The notes under the pieces are model-generated. The model saw only the letters and a program-made list of their open reading frames with translations. It had not been told where the DNA came from and made no database searches. This document shows positions 11,901-23,148 of a stretch of DNA of 64,000 nucleotides, piece after piece. This DNA comes from Terfezia claveryi (lineage: Eukaryota; Ascomycota; Pezizomycetes; Pezizales; Pezizaceae), in the NCBI GenBank assembly GCA_015179025.1, contig WHUX01000007.1, positions 496,001-560,000 of the forward strand, given 5' to 3'. Position 1 is the stretch's first letter. The number at the start of each line of letters is the position of its first letter. Made by a program: the position numbers and the translations under genes.

Positions 11901-12031
11901 CTTCACCACCGCATTGCTCGAATTCCCCTCTAACGGTCGCCTCGACAATCACCCGTTCAAACCTTCGACGCACGCAACCAACTGGGAACACACTCAGAAC
12001 CCCCCCCCCCCTCCTCTCCAACTAAGCAACA
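8921..12031. other. Long intergenic region between divergent genes
   Basis: About 3.1 kb between the 5' ends of the unknown fungal gene (minus) and the CTI6-like gene (plus). It contains G-runs at 9411-9423 and 9446-9457, C-runs at 11,700-11,738 and 12,000-12,010, and a CT-rich leader just before the CTI6 start, as expected for a fungal 5' untranslated region. No open frame in it looks coding. Confidence 0.5.
9903..9946. repeat. Short tandem repeat, 12-bp unit
   Basis: About four copies of CAGCATCGCAAG-type units in a row, the first slightly different. It lies in a non-coding stretch. Confidence 0.75.
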
Positions 12032-13894
12032 ATGTCTCCACGGCGTTCATCTAGAGCGAGGCCTACAGCTTCAGCGCTCGCGCACCACTCATCATCATCC
12101 TCGACTTCTTCTACTCGTGCCAGCTCCAGTCGTCTCAGGCATCACGACGAAGCTCTTGATCACGAAACCTCCTACAGAGAGGAGGCAGCCTTCGACACCC
12201 GTCACCGAAATCTATCAACAATGGCGGACGCCAATGAGACGGAAGGAGCTGACAATGATGTGGACGAGACTGGCTCACAGGAAGACGAGGAGATTACCAG
12301 GTGTATTTGTGGGTTTCAAGAATACCAGGGCGAGGACGACCAGGCCGACACGTCGGATGGATTGTTCATCCAGTGCGATAAGTGCCACGTCTGGCAACAT
12401 GGATTTTGCGTTGGAATCACGGACAACGCTCTCGCCCCCGATAATTACTTCTGCGAACAATGTCGACCCAATTTCCACAAGCTGGTTGCTAGACCACACG
12501 GGTGAGTCCTGACTTTCCTTGTCCTCAAACGACCACTTCTCGAATCTTCGCAGCACGATAGAAGACAAAACAAACTGATAACGTTTACTGTTGAACAGAC
12601 CAAAGACCTCTCTCTACTTGCCCCTTCACGTCGAAACCAGCCCTATTGAGTCATCTCAAAGCCATAAAGACATGACTTCTACCAAGCGCCGCTCAACAAT
12701 GAACTCCCTCGATGCAGCATACGACGAAGCTGTCTTACAGCGTGTGCTCGAAGAAAGCAAGTCGGATGCAAAGGCTCCCAGCTCTCGAAATGGAACTCGG
12801 GGACGTAAGCGTGGAAGTAGTGAAGGATCAGAGGAGTATATAGCCTACTGATTAAATGCCTCTAAAAACACTCTACTGACTGCTGGTGCAGAGCAAAAGA
12901 ATACAAGAGGGCAAGGACTTCTGATTCCGACACGCCAACGTCCGTCACAGCAGAGTCCGGGGATGAAAAAGTCGAAAAGGCTACGAGCTCCAAATCGGGG
13001 GGTAAGAAGGGACGCAATGGGACCTCTCGAGATATTGCAAATCCATCTGCCTCATCCAAACGGACAACCACGAGAAGTAAGGCCGTTGAAAAGTCAAAAG
13101 ACTCCAAGAAGGATGGTAAGCCGACTGCGTTCCTTTTCCGCGCCATATTCGCAGCTAAGCATCACATAGATTCTGAACATTCAGACGAATTCCCAAGAGC
13201 CAGTGGCCGCAACAGCAAGACCACCAGTACAACTTCACCTGTGGAAGAAATAATTCCTCCCACTTTTGCTGAGGTCATTGTCCCAGATACCCCCCAACAA
13301 TCGAAACGCACCAATCGAGCAACGAACAATCACGGTCGCCGCAAAGGAAATAATAAAAGCAGTTCCTATCGTCAGTCAGAGGATCCTCACGAAGTAATTG
13401 GATCCCCAGTTATGGTGCGGGACGCTTCGCAGAACGGCCTTGACAAGAACCCTAGTGTAAACACTAAGGACGAGGCAATTGCAGCAAATGGAATCATCGA
13501 AAAGGCTTCGAAACCTCGAATCCCACCGCCCAAGGCCAGCATAACCGACATGAACAAGCGGGTCAATGCCATTATGGAGTTCATCCAAAGAACTCAGCTT
13601 GAGATGGCCAGTGACAGGTCGAGAACATTTATTGTGAAGTCTAATACTAGTTCTCCACGAGTGGCTAAAGCCTCACCTCCCGCTACAGCTGTTACTAAGG
13701 AAGTAGCCATGAGGGACGTGTCGTCAACCTCTGCAGTTCCTCAAATAGCTATAAATGGCACTGTTGAGAAGCAGGAAGCATCAATGATTTCAAGTATGGA
13801 TATCACAGCCGTGCACAGCACTGAAATGATGGACTCCTTGACCAGGAAACTGGTGCATTGGCAGCAGACCTTCGGCAAGATGGAAAAAGTATAA
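12032..13894 (+). CDS. CTI6: PHD-finger protein, Cti6-like subunit of the Rpd3 large histone deacetylase complex
   Basis: Four exons (12032-12501, 12599-12835, 12892-13115, 13170-13894) give 551 residues. A PHD finger lies at residues about 91-145: C91, C93, C115, C118, H123, C126, C141 and C144, with the Cti6-like text ITRCICGFQEYQGEDD and FIQCDKCHVWQHGFCVGI. PHD fingers of this type read methylated histone H3K4, and Cti6 is a subunit of the Rpd3L deacetylase complex, so a nuclear corepressor role is inferred. After the finger come KTSLYLPLH, a long basic Ser-rich linker, and a C-terminal helix (DMNKRVNAIMEFIQRTQLEM) found in fungal Cti6 relatives. Start chosen as the first ATG after a CT-rich leader. 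All four junctions keep frame. Assignment to Cti6 rather than another PHD protein rests on the finger type and the C-terminal helix. Confidence 0.85.
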
Positions 13895-15069
13895 AGTCTA
13901 ACGCTCGCGCCATCTACTAGCCCCCAATTGCTTTCTCTTGTATATTCCTCACACCCACGTTCTCCTTCTGTCTCGGTTTATGGGGGCGTTCTTACAATTC
14001 TTGGGTTCATCCACATCTTCCCTTCCGTTCATGGTGCGGTTCTCTCTTGCATTTATCGCATATATTATGTTTGCTCTCTAGCTTCTGATTGCTTCCCTCA
14101 TTACCCTGTTTCCATTCCATGCTGTTCAACCCGGCGTAAACATTGTGTGTATATGTATCGAGTTCCTTTGGATACTGCTCTTCCTTCTATTTATCTTCCT
14201 TTCTATCGGACCGGGGTTTGGATATAAAACCATATGATCACGGCGTAACCTTCAGATCTTGCTTTTTGTCGTCTTTTCTTTCAATTTCCTCATGGTTCCG
14301 ATTGTTTCCTATGGCTGGGCTCTTGTATGAAGGTAATGTAGTATCTTCTGGGGATATGGGTATCGCATTGGCTGCGCGGCGGAGATGGCTAATGACAATG
14401 ATGGTGCTTGGACTCGGGTGCGAATGCTGGGATTCTGGTTTCTCTCCACGGTTTTCATTCTATATCCTATTGTTTATAAGAGCAGGTAGTTTTATGTATG
14501 CTGGAATGGATTTCGATAAATGTTTTTATTATATCGGACGGTCTCTGTCGTGGGGAAGTAGGCTAGAGATGTACTTCCTCTTCAAGTTCTCTTCTTTTTA
14601 CAGAACCGTACATGTGCACTGATAAGATTAGTTACTGCGACCAGTACATTGAGGATTTTGTACCGATAGGTTGGCCTCGACTAAGCCGGTGGGTTGTTCT
14701 TCCGAGGCTCATGTAAAAAGGTACTTTCGGTTGTTTTGTTTCAATCCGGAAAGTGTAACCACACAATCCAAAGACCTAATCCACACACAGAGCTATGCTC
14801 CGACCTCGTGTGCTGGGAAACTCTTCTCTTCCAACCATACGAGACGGGTTGGGTTACACCACACCCTTCTCGCGAAAGTACACCAAAAAAAAAAAAAAAA
14901 AAAAAACAACATAAGACCGGTCTGGAAATGAAATATGTATAAAACGGCTGTTAAAAAAGTTCTATAAGTTTGTCTTGTCGTGATGACCAAAAACGCGCCC
15001 CCAAAAAAAAAAAATTTTTTTTATGTATATATAAGAGTTTTGTGCGATGCGGGATTTATCAGAGATTTC
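13895..15069. other. 3' untranslated and intergenic region
   Basis: Follows the CTI6-like gene. T- and CT-rich sequence to about 14,640 may be its 3' untranslated region. An A-run lies at 14,885-14,906 and an A/T homopolymer pair at 15,004-15,021. No gene seen. Confidence 0.5.
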
Positions 15070-15163
15070 GCCCTGCTGGCGCAATGGTAGCGCGCAAGAC
15101 TTCTACATATGCTTTCTCTGAAGCTAAATCTTGAGGTTGTGGGTTCGAGCCCCACGTGGGGTG
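15070..15163 (+). tRNA. tRNA-Arg (anticodon TCT) with 22-nt intron
   Basis: A full cloverleaf can be drawn. The acceptor GCCCTGC pairs with GTGGGGT (with G-T pairs). The D stem GCGC closes AATGGTA. The anticodon stem CAAGA pairs with TCTTG around loop C-T-TCT-A...A. The T arm is GTGGG-TTCGAGC-CCCAC, and the discriminator is G at 15163. The anticodon TCT is at 15102-15104. A 22-nt intron (15106-15127) sits after position 37, the usual place for nuclear tRNA introns. T-runs follow at once, as expected for RNA polymerase III termination. The A box (TGGCGCAATGG) and B box (GGTTCGAGCCC) are intact. Confidence 0.93.
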
Positions 15164-15674
15164 TGTTTTATGTTTTTTTTTTCTTTATGTGTTTTTTTTT
15201 TCTTGTTTTGCACAAAGCTTCCTAGTCTAATAATGGAGTTAAAGCCCGGCTGGGTTGTTGTTGAGGGTAACTAGAATATCTAGATCTAGAGAGAGGAAGT
15301 AAAACAACTTACATAGAATGTAGCTTAGTACCCGTTGCTAAGTGAGAGCTTGAAAAGAAAGTGGAAAACCATCCAGATCTGTTGCTGCGTCTGGGGAAAG
15401 AGGAAGGAAGAGAACGGAAATAGTGTTTAAATAATAAAAATATGAAATAAAAATAAAACACCGACAGATATTTCTTAATAAAAAGCAAATGCAACGGAAT
15501 GAAAAAAAATATCTCGGACCCATATACTCATAAACAAGACCCATCCATAACGATCAACCAAACTCCCCTCCCCCAAAAAAAAACCATAAACATACTTGTA
15601 CAAGGCCGCCCAGGGTTCCCTACCAAAGCTAGAAAAAAATTCTTGTTTCCCATTTCCCCAGGTCTCTGCGCAAC
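15164..15674. other. Intergenic, tRNA-Arg to 923-residue gene
   Basis: Past the T-runs the sequence is AT-rich with several A-runs (15,420-15,590). It is probably the 3' untranslated region of the minus-strand gene that ends at 15,675. No further gene seen. Confidence 0.45.
15166..15182 (+). terminator. RNA polymerase III T-run terminator
   Basis: TTTT then a 10-base T-run directly after the tRNA-Arg 3' end. Confidence 0.8.
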
Positions 15675-18446
15675 TCACCTACCTAATGTGTACCATTCTT
15701 CGCATATGGTCTTTCCTTCCTTCCCTTCTCCAGCTTGAGTGCTTTCGTTACTACCACCACGCCCAGCTCCAACAACACTACCAAGAACCCCTCCTCCTCT
15801 CGCAAGACCGGCTTTCCCTGATCTCCTCGCTAGACAAATCGGTGTACCTCCTTTCCTAATAGCCGACTCCTTGGTAGGTGTCACTGATGCTGTCACCTCC
15901 TGCAGCGGGGTCAGCTCATTACCAACAGGCGTCCTCAATCTGGGACTGGACTCCACAGAACTATCCGTCAGTTGCGATGATCCAATAAAAAGTGATAATT
16001 CCTCTTGACTTTGGTTGGATGCCGGACGGGCATTTGATCCTGTGGAAGGCGATACACCAATCCTTCTCTTCGGGATCGAATTTAAGCTTAGGCTACACTC
16101 CCTACTCTTCTGCTTTTTTAAAACCCAGGATGGAACCTCCTTGCACAATCCACCTGTAGCTGAGGTTGGGGTATTATCAGTATTCCCACGCTTCGACTTC
16201 GACTTCGACTTCGATTTCTGTTTCTCTGCTGACGCTACTTGCTCCTTTGGGATATTCCAGCTAAGATCAAGTGAAAGGTCTGACCCTGATTCACTGCCCG
16301 TATCTGCATTCGTACTGGGGTTCCACTCCTTCGGCGAGGCCTTCTGCTCCTGTGCAGACTGTCGTTGATTGGGTAGAGATCCAGGTCTAACTGCAGCAGG
16401 TGAAAGAGACAGCATCGCAAATTGAATTTTAGTTGGTGAAGCTAAACCTGTCGATGAATTCCTGGAAGTATTTGCAGTAGTATTTGGTGTCGGCATCGGC
16501 TTCTCACTCTTCGGCGGCGCGCTGACTGAAAGCAATGGCGGGCCTTCTTTTACTTGGGGCTGCGAGCCGAATTGCAACTCGAGCCCCAATTCCTCAATTT
16601 CCTTCTCCCTCTGCTTTTGTTGTTGATGAATGCGCGCTTTCTCTTCTCGGAATTTCTCCCTCTCCCGATCTCGCTCTTGCTCCATAGATTCCCGTTCCTC
16701 TTTTACCCTCACTGCTATCCTAGCCGCGATTTCCTTTTCTACCTCCATTTTTAACCGCTTTGTTTGCTCCTCCACTATTTCGGCTTCCCTCCTCTCCGCC
16801 CACCCAATGCCATAAACCTCCACCTCCTCTGTTTGCACCCCAGCATCCACAATTCCAGCCTTGGCCGACTTCTCGGTAGTCGTTGGGGACCAAAGTGCAG
16901 CCCCAGCAGAAGTCCTTCTCCCACACCCTCCTGAGATTTTATCCCTATACTCAACCCTCAACCTCAGCCCATCCTTCCACACCCCTCCCTTCCAGAAACT
17001 TAATTTCATGATATCCCCCCTCTCATCCGTGAGTTTAATGTATGTATCGGTGGGCTGCGGGAAGTGGCTTTGAATTGCAATCTCTAGCTCCGTAGGTGTA
17101 AGTACCTCGGAGAGTGGGATCGTAAATATGTCTTTGTCGTTCCCTGTAAGCGACATCCGTAGACAAGGCGGTTGGGAGACAGGGCAGCGGCTTATATTGA
17201 CCGGTGATTGAGAAGGTTTTGACTCATGGTGAGAGCGAGAAGGAGAAGTGGGTTTCGTGTCGATGGGAGGAATGGTGTTTCCCGAGCCCTTGATGCACTG
17301 TTTCTTATATTTTGGGCCGACGATATGCGGTGAGACTCGTCGATTTCTTCCACGGGGAGTCAACGGCCTGGTACTGGGAGAAACGGAGCGGGAATCGCTC
17401 GACTCATAAAGGCCGTTCACATACTTTCTTCTTGGAGTTTTTGGCTCTCCTTTGGGAATGCGTATCATAGGTCTCCTTATCTGTGGCTTGTATACACGTG
17501 GCGGGGATGGAGAACGTAGAGGCGAAGGGGAGGATTCTGAGGAATCTAGAAGAATCTTCTTCCTGTTGGATGTCCTTATGGGTTCTTCTTCTTCCGCGTT
17601 TTCCTCCTCCCCCTCCTCCTCTTCCTTTTCTTCTTCTTTTTTCTCTTCATCTTCCTCCTCTTCTTGCTCTGACGAAATTCTAGAGATCTCTTCAACATAA
17701 TCTGAATCTGCCGAGTCCTCCAGATCCATTAAGTCCATCATCTCCACATTCTCCAAGCTCTCCACATTCTCCAAGCTCTCCAAGCCAAGTAACGTCCCCA
17801 CCCCTAACATTGTCCCTGTAGAATCAGTTGCATTTGAGTCCCTCCTCCTAAAGTCCACAGGACTAATCAGGTCATCGTCATCTGCATCCGTGTCTTGAAT
17901 CTCAATCACCGTCCTCTTTCTCTTTTTAATTCTTCCCTTTTCAGTGGATTCTACCCTCTCCCTCTTCGCTCTCTTCCTCTGTTGTCTTTCCCTCTTATCC
18001 TTCTCTCTCTCCTCCGCCTCTCTCCTCTCCTCTATTTGCAACCTGAATCTCCTCTCCTCTATTTCCATCCTGAAATCCTGTTTCACAGAAATCACCTCCC
18101 CTATTTCCTGACCCTTCCTCTTGACACTTACAACCTTCTTGCCTACCGGACTCCCATTGCCCATAGCCCTCACGCATAAATTCCTGTGCTTCCCTCCCAC
18201 CGATTCCACACCACTAGCAGAAGCAGTTTCGTCAATGTTCACTGGAATATAATAGCTCTTCTCATACACCCCTTGTTCTCGCTTACCTCTTGAACTCGCA
18301 AGCGTCGGTATCTCCGGTGGTTCTGGAGTCGTTTGCGCTGATGGAGGGAGTTCAGGTGCTGGCGGTGATGGTCGACGAGGATAGCTAGTGCGTTGGAAGA
18401 ATGATAGTGGGAGTAGACTTTGTTTTTGATTTGGGCTGTGAACCAT
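15675..18446 (-). CDS. Large low-complexity charged protein, unknown function
   Basis: An uninterrupted 923-residue frame starts at the ATG ending at 18446 and shows no intron. I do not recognise a family. Seen in order: a Pro-rich N-terminus; a Glu/Arg/Lys coiled stretch around residues 120-175; a poly-acidic run around 265-300 (EEEEDEEKKEEEKEEEEGEE); a Ser/Pro/Arg-rich stretch; and a compact segment near residues 440-515 (FTIPLSEVLTPTELEIAI, YIKLTDERGDIMKLSFWKGG, LRLRVEYRD) that could be a small beta-grasp fold such as PB1, by pattern only. A second coiled coil lies around 570-640, then a Ser-rich C-terminus. The KSKSKSKSK run at about 755 and basic clusters suggest a nuclear protein. The intact long frame argues it is a real gene, probably lineage-limited. 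Confidence 0.8.
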   Translation of the reverse strand: MVHSPNQKQSLLPLSFFQRTSYPRRPSPPAPELPPSAQTTPEPPEIPTLASSRGKREQGVYEKSYYIPVNIDETASASGVESVGGKHRNLCVRAMGNGSPVGKKVVSVKRKGQEIGEVISVKQDFRMEIEERRFRLQIEERREAEEREKDKRERQQRKRAKRERVESTEKGRIKKRKRTVIEIQDTDADDDDLISPVDFRRRDSNATDSTGTMLGVGTLLGLESLENVESLENVEMMDLMDLEDSADSDYVEEISRISSEQEEEEDEEKKEEEKEEEEGEEENAEEEEPIRTSNRKKILLDSSESSPSPLRSPSPPRVYKPQIRRPMIRIPKGEPKTPRRKYVNGLYESSDSRSVSPSTRPLTPRGRNRRVSPHIVGPKYKKQCIKGSGNTIPPIDTKPTSPSRSHHESKPSQSPVNISRCPVSQPPCLRMSLTGNDKDIFTIPLSEVLTPTELEIAIQSHFPQPTDTYIKLTDERGDIMKLSFWKGGVWKDGLRLRVEYRDKISGGCGRRTSAGAALWSPTTTEKSAKAGIVDAGVQTEEVEVYGIGWAERREAEIVEEQTKRLKMEVEKEIAARIAVRVKEERESMEQERDREREKFREEKARIHQQQKQREKEIEELGLELQFGSQPQVKEGPPLLSVSAPPKSEKPMPTPNTTANTSRNSSTGLASPTKIQFAMLSLSPAAVRPGSLPNQRQSAQEQKASPKEWNPSTNADTGSESGSDLSLDLSWNIPKEQVASAEKQKSKSKSKSKRGNTDNTPTSATGGLCKEVPSWVLKKQKSRECSLSLNSIPKRRIGVSPSTGSNARPASNQSQEELSLFIGSSQLTDSSVESSPRLRTPVGNELTPLQEVTASVTPTKESAIRKGGTPICLARRSGKAGLARGGGVLGSVVGAGRGGSNESTQAGEGKEGKTICEEWYTLGR

Positions 18447-21432
18447 TGTGGGTCACAAAGTGAATATGTGTGGGTCGCAGACGGCGAATAGGGCTTGTTT
18501 GTTTGTTTGTTTGTTTGTTTGTTGTATATATTGGTATGGTTAGATGCCTGCTACTAAGGGAGATGGTCGTTTAGAATGCCAGATAGCGTACTTGTGAAAG
18601 AAAGCTCATAATTTAGACCGAGAAGTACTGTACATGCGATATTGTGCCCTGAGACAACTGTACCTGAGGAATGTGTGAGAAAATAAAAAAAGATGTGGGG
18701 GTGGAAATCCAATCGTTTTAGCACGCCGGTCGTCAAAGGTGACGACGATGATGATACCGATGATCGTGATGATACCGATATCTTTGTGATGGTGACTATA
18801 TACCCCACCACCAATCACTGAAAGTCCAAGGGCTCCTCTTGCAGAATATGTACTTAGTATGTATACCCCAACCAGACTAGTATACCCCATAAAACGGGTA
18901 CCTAACCCCACTTCAGTCCGGGGCGAGCCACTCGCTTTTGTTCTGTTCTGAACGTCTCATCCATCTGCTACTCTTCGCTTGCCTGCCAGTCGAAACCGGC
19001 AAGTGTTGTTTACACACATACAGTTTATATGATACGTCGTTTTCCCCGTGGCCAAACGCCGGTTACACCAGTAGAAACCCACTGCACTTCAAACGGGAAT
19101 CTTTCACACCCCTTTAAATGCGTGGTTGAGTGAATTCACATAAAACATTGAGGCTCCGGCCCGGTGAGCTTTTTTACCTAACTTTGTTGCGTGCATGCAC
19201 ACCGCCACCTTGATGCGCGACGCAATTGCAATTATTTGATGTTATACCTACCTTATCCATCACCATACATGTAACGAGCATGAGGTTTCAAAGAAGAACC
19301 CTGCCTGCCGCAAGGTTCTCAGAGTGATACCCCGGGCGTAGACTGGTGGCCTGAGAGATGACACACGCGTGTGTGTGGCGCAGTGATTTAACTACTGGCA
19401 TTCGCCACATTCAACGGTTATATCGAGAATCGGGAAAGAATGAAGATTATTGATATTATCCCAAAGTGCCCTTGTGCTCAACCAGACTGTCTCTTTGCTA
19501 ACCAGACAACTCCTCGTCGTTGTAGAGGTGTAGGGTAAGGATTGGGCCTTAGATATACTGTATGTATTTTATATATGTGAATCCCCGCATATCTTTCTAC
19601 TTGAGGAAGTCACTACTGTATTTAGTATGGTGCCGAACATGCGCTTGCCACGGCTATAGCATACTAGTACTAGCATACCCAGGGACGGGCGGCTACTATA
19701 GCTATCCCAAGTCAAATAAACCATCATGAAGATCTTTTATCAAACACCAGTTCAAGGTTACAAGCCTTACTATGTAGCCCTGACCAACTCGCATGTTTTC
19801 TCTACGTTTGCTCTCAACTGAATCGGCGACAATCAGATAGAATATGTTCAATCAAACCGGCTACAAATACAAGGCCAACAACAACTCGGGAAGACATTAT
19901 CATGAGTGAGCCTATGAGATATGAGATGTACCTAATGAACACGGCCTACCGATGTTCTTGGATGACCGAAGAATCACTTACAGAATTCATACATCAATTC
20001 AGGCGAGAGCTAATGTAGAACCAGGCACAGAAGACCTGGTACCTCCTCTGTCTGAATCCTAAATACCCAATATCCAAATTACCGGTTACTCGCTGCTTTG
20101 CTTAATCTCCTAGAGCCCTTAATGACCCTTGACAAACGTGACGTTACTAGAGCAAACGATTTGTGAAAACATACCATGACTGCCGGACATACATTCCAAG
20201 GGGGAGATATTTACAACTTTATGACATAGCATTCACTAAAACCCTTCCCTATTCACCAAAAAGGCGTTCACTTTACATCAGCAAGCTGGAGAAAAGTCTG
20301 AGATATGCCGCTAAATGAATTATAGTTCAGGCAGAGCATCGAGTTCACCAAACGAGTGAACAGTTGGCTCGATTATTGATCTTCCCTCATAGGCATTGGG
20401 CCGAGCTTGGACGGAAAAATAGGCCAACTGGATTGTATTCGTGGGTACCAACATAACAATTCCCCCCGTCGACGGTACGTTCAATCGAGCAAAACATTTC
20501 CCACTATATCTCTTAGCTACGACTACGACCCACTATCCAAGCACAAAAAATATTATCACCGTCACAACGAGGACCATGATCAAAAGATTCTGTACTGAGT
20601 GACATTCTAGATGGAGTAACTGCCCCAGGTTTCCCATTTTTGGAAATGGGTGAGTTGAAGGGGGCCTCCAGAAGTCTCCAGACACTTGCAAAAGAATCAC
20701 TGCCAGAAATTATCAGTTTTTTAGAAAAAGAAAATAAATATAAAAATAAAATAGCTCTTTTTGATCCTAATTACCTACCCCCAAAAAATTTCGCTAAGTA
20801 CATACTCCTTCGTATAAGTAGTTCTGGAAGGAATTATGAATAATCCGATTATTATTGTTTATTTTTATGTTTTGATATAGATAGCATTTTGTTTTGATAC
20901 AACTAAATTAACTGTCAAAATGTCTTAGGGAAATATCCCCTAAAATCGCAAGTCCCCACCCCTTCCAAAGTGTCCTAAGATTACCCTCAACTATCCTCTT
21001 CAACCCCTAACTCTGGCCGTTTCCCAACTCAGCACGAGAATCAGGTACCGTTTCAAAATTCTCAAAGTCATAGATCATGAATTGTATATAATTGTGACAG
21101 GCCCCCCCCAATAAAAATTAAAAATTAACCAAGAAGGTCCGTTTTGGGGAAAGAGGGGTGGGGGGGAGGGAGGGAGTATCTAGTGCCTCTCTAATTATCC
21201 ATGTAGAATAAAAGCCCACAACATCATTTATGAAATCTTACAAAGCAAACATCAGTAGCTTGCCTGAAAAAAAAAAAAAAAAAACGGAACGAAAACAAAA
21301 TTGAACCAAGAAAAACTCCTTTCCCCCCAATAAGAGAAAAAGAGCTATTCACAGAAAAGTTCATTAAAAATCATTATCCCATCTCTTCCACCGGAAAAAC
21401 AATAAGAAACTCCCCAAAACCCCGCCCCCAAC
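18447..21432. other. Intergenic, about 3 kb, no gene supported
   Basis: AT-rich in its second half (20,600-20,900). It contains a TTTG tetranucleotide run and one copy of the dispersed motif CCAACCAGACTA at 18,868-18,879. Small frames at 20,407-20,598 and 20,640-20,843 have no recognisable content. It may hold old repeat remnants. Confidence 0.4.
18495..18523. repeat. (TTTG)n microsatellite
   Basis: About seven tandem TTTG units upstream of the 923-residue gene. Confidence 0.85.
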
Positions 21433-23148
21433 CTAACTCACATACTCCTTACACTTCACACTCACCACATCCATCACCACCTCCCCCTTCTCCTTTTTCA
21501 CCACCAACGCCGATAGCCTTCCTCCCCTCACACAATTCGAGTCCAAGCCCTTAGTCCACTTCCTAATATCCAAGCCCTTCGCGGCATAATGACCATACAC
21601 CACCGTAGCCCCCTTCTCGGCATTCCCATATGGGCCCATATTCTCCGGCACTGGGACAGCCTGCTCCACCACCACCTCACTTTGCACCAACTCCCCCTCT
21701 TCCCCCTCATTCGTATTCACCAAGATATCCACCGGGATAAAATCCATTCCAAGTTGATCTATACCCTTGAATACCTCTGGCATTTTTAACTCTTGCTCCC
21801 CTAGATTCCCTTTTACGCGTTTCTCCTCCCATTCATTCCAGACTTCGGCCCAGTGCCGGCCTTTGGTGGTACTACTTCCATTGCCGACTCCGTCGGTTTT
21901 GCCCTTCCCTTTAGCGCCCTTGGGAGGGAGTATGGTCCGCATGTTCATCAATAACTTTGGATTTTGTTTAAGTAGAGGTACACCAGGTACAATCCCAGCA
22001 TGGACGACCAACAACTCCCCTCCTTGATTCCCGGCGCCCTGAACCCGCAGAATTAGTGGACAAGAAGCAAGAAACTTTGCTTGCCCCGACGTGAGTGTTT
22101 TCGCAACGGCCTCATCCGAAGCGCGTTTCCTCTGCCTGCGTTTCGAGCCTTTTTTCTTTTTTTTGCCATCGCTATCAACAAGATCATCGTCTCTCCAATC
22201 CTCAATATAATTCCCATGAATCTCCTCCTGAGGGTCCTCCTGTTGTTTCCCTGCCTCTTCTTCATTTTCATCTGCACTCTTCGCTTTCTCTGATACCTGC
22301 TTCTCCTCTTCCTCTAGAGGTGCCCGATGGAGCCTCTCATACGCCCTCACTACCCGATCATCATGATTCCCTCTCACACAACTCGCCACGCCTGCCTCGC
22401 TGAGTTTCCTCATCAAATCTAGCACACCTCCACTCTTCGGCCCCTTGGAAACCATGTCACCTGTAAGGACTAAATGGTCCGCCCCATTACTGGGATCATA
22501 ATCCAACTTCTGCAAGAGCGCTTTCAGCTCGTCAAGGGCGCCATGGACGTCCCCTACCAGTATAAGTCTACGAGAGCTATGGTACTTAGGCTTACGGTGC
22601 ACCGGCGGCGGGGGTTGTTGCAGTTTAAACGGGAGAGTGATCAAGTGAATATAACCACTTTTACCCGGGGAAGTAGAGGTAGAGCTTTTACTCGGAAATG
22701 GGGTGGGAGGAGATTCCTGTCGATAACTCCGAGTAAGCGTCCATAGGACACTGGTTCCAAGTAAGAGCATTCCAGCTAATACAAGTAACCTTCTCCTGCC
22801 CCATACTCCTCGGGCTTGGTCGATTCGACCTTTCTCTGCCTCGGTATGGGTCCCCGGGGAGCCCCATACAAATCCACTTAAACCTCCACGGGAATATCGT
22901 CGTTCTCCCCGTGAGGTGGCATGATGTTCGCTTACATTTGTATCTCGGTCAGAGAGCACACCGTACCCAGTTCCATCCTTCGATACACTTGCGATTCCGT
23001 ATCGTAAGGCCCCGCTGCCTTTGGTCGCTTGATAGCTCTGGCTGTATGTCCTACTACGGCCACTATCGGCGTTGAGGAGTGGTGATTTTCCGGATTCGGC
23101 GGACTCATTCAGGGGCGGTTTCGATAGCTGAGGAGCTGGTTGTGACAT
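21433..23148 (-). CDS. PPN2: Calcineurin-like metallophosphatase, PPN2-like vacuolar endopolyphosphatase
   Basis: A single-exon frame of 571 residues. The layout is a polar N-terminal tail (1-117), one membrane segment at about 121-139 (LLVLAGMLLLGTSVLWTL), then a lumenal phosphoesterase domain. PPP-type metal and catalytic motifs are all present: GDVHG (199-203), GDMVSKGP (230-237), GNHDD (260-264), VVHAG and VYGHYAAKGLDIRKWTKGLD, ending CVRGGRLSALVV. This matches the yeast Ppn2 / bacterial ApaH-Shp1 group, in which Ppn2 is a zinc-dependent vacuolar endopolyphosphatase delivered to the vacuole lumen. A charged low-complexity insert (about 275-345, rich in Glu, Lys, Arg) separates GNHDD from the next motif, as in fungal relatives. 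Polyphosphate as substrate is inferred from family membership. Confidence 0.88.
   Translation of the reverse strand: MSQPAPQLSKPPLNESAESGKSPLLNADSGRSRTYSQSYQATKGSGALRYGIASVSKDGTGYGVLSDRDTNVSEHHATSRGERRYSRGGLSGFVWGSPGTHTEAEKGRIDQARGVWGRRRLLVLAGMLLLGTSVLWTLTRSYRQESPPTPFPSKSSTSTSPGKSGYIHLITLPFKLQQPPPPVHRKPKYHSSRRLILVGDVHGALDELKALLQKLDYDPSNGADHLVLTGDMVSKGPKSGGVLDLMRKLSEAGVASCVRGNHDDRVVRAYERLHRAPLEEEEKQVSEKAKSADENEEEAGKQQEDPQEEIHGNYIEDWRDDDLVDSDGKKKKKGSKRRQRKRASDEAVAKTLTSGQAKFLASCPLILRVQGAGNQGGELLVVHAGIVPGVPLLKQNPKLLMNMRTILPPKGAKGKGKTDGVGNGSSTTKGRHWAEVWNEWEEKRVKGNLGEQELKMPEVFKGIDQLGMDFIPVDILVNTNEGEEGELVQSEVVVEQAVPVPENMGPYGNAEKGATVVYGHYAAKGLDIRKWTKGLDSNCVRGGRLSALVVKKEKGEVVMDVVSVKCKEYVS

Noticed and set aside
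14143..14622. 159-codon plus-strand frame after the CTI6-like gene
   Set aside because: Hydrophobic, T-rich sequence in a probable 3' untranslated region, with no family resemblance.
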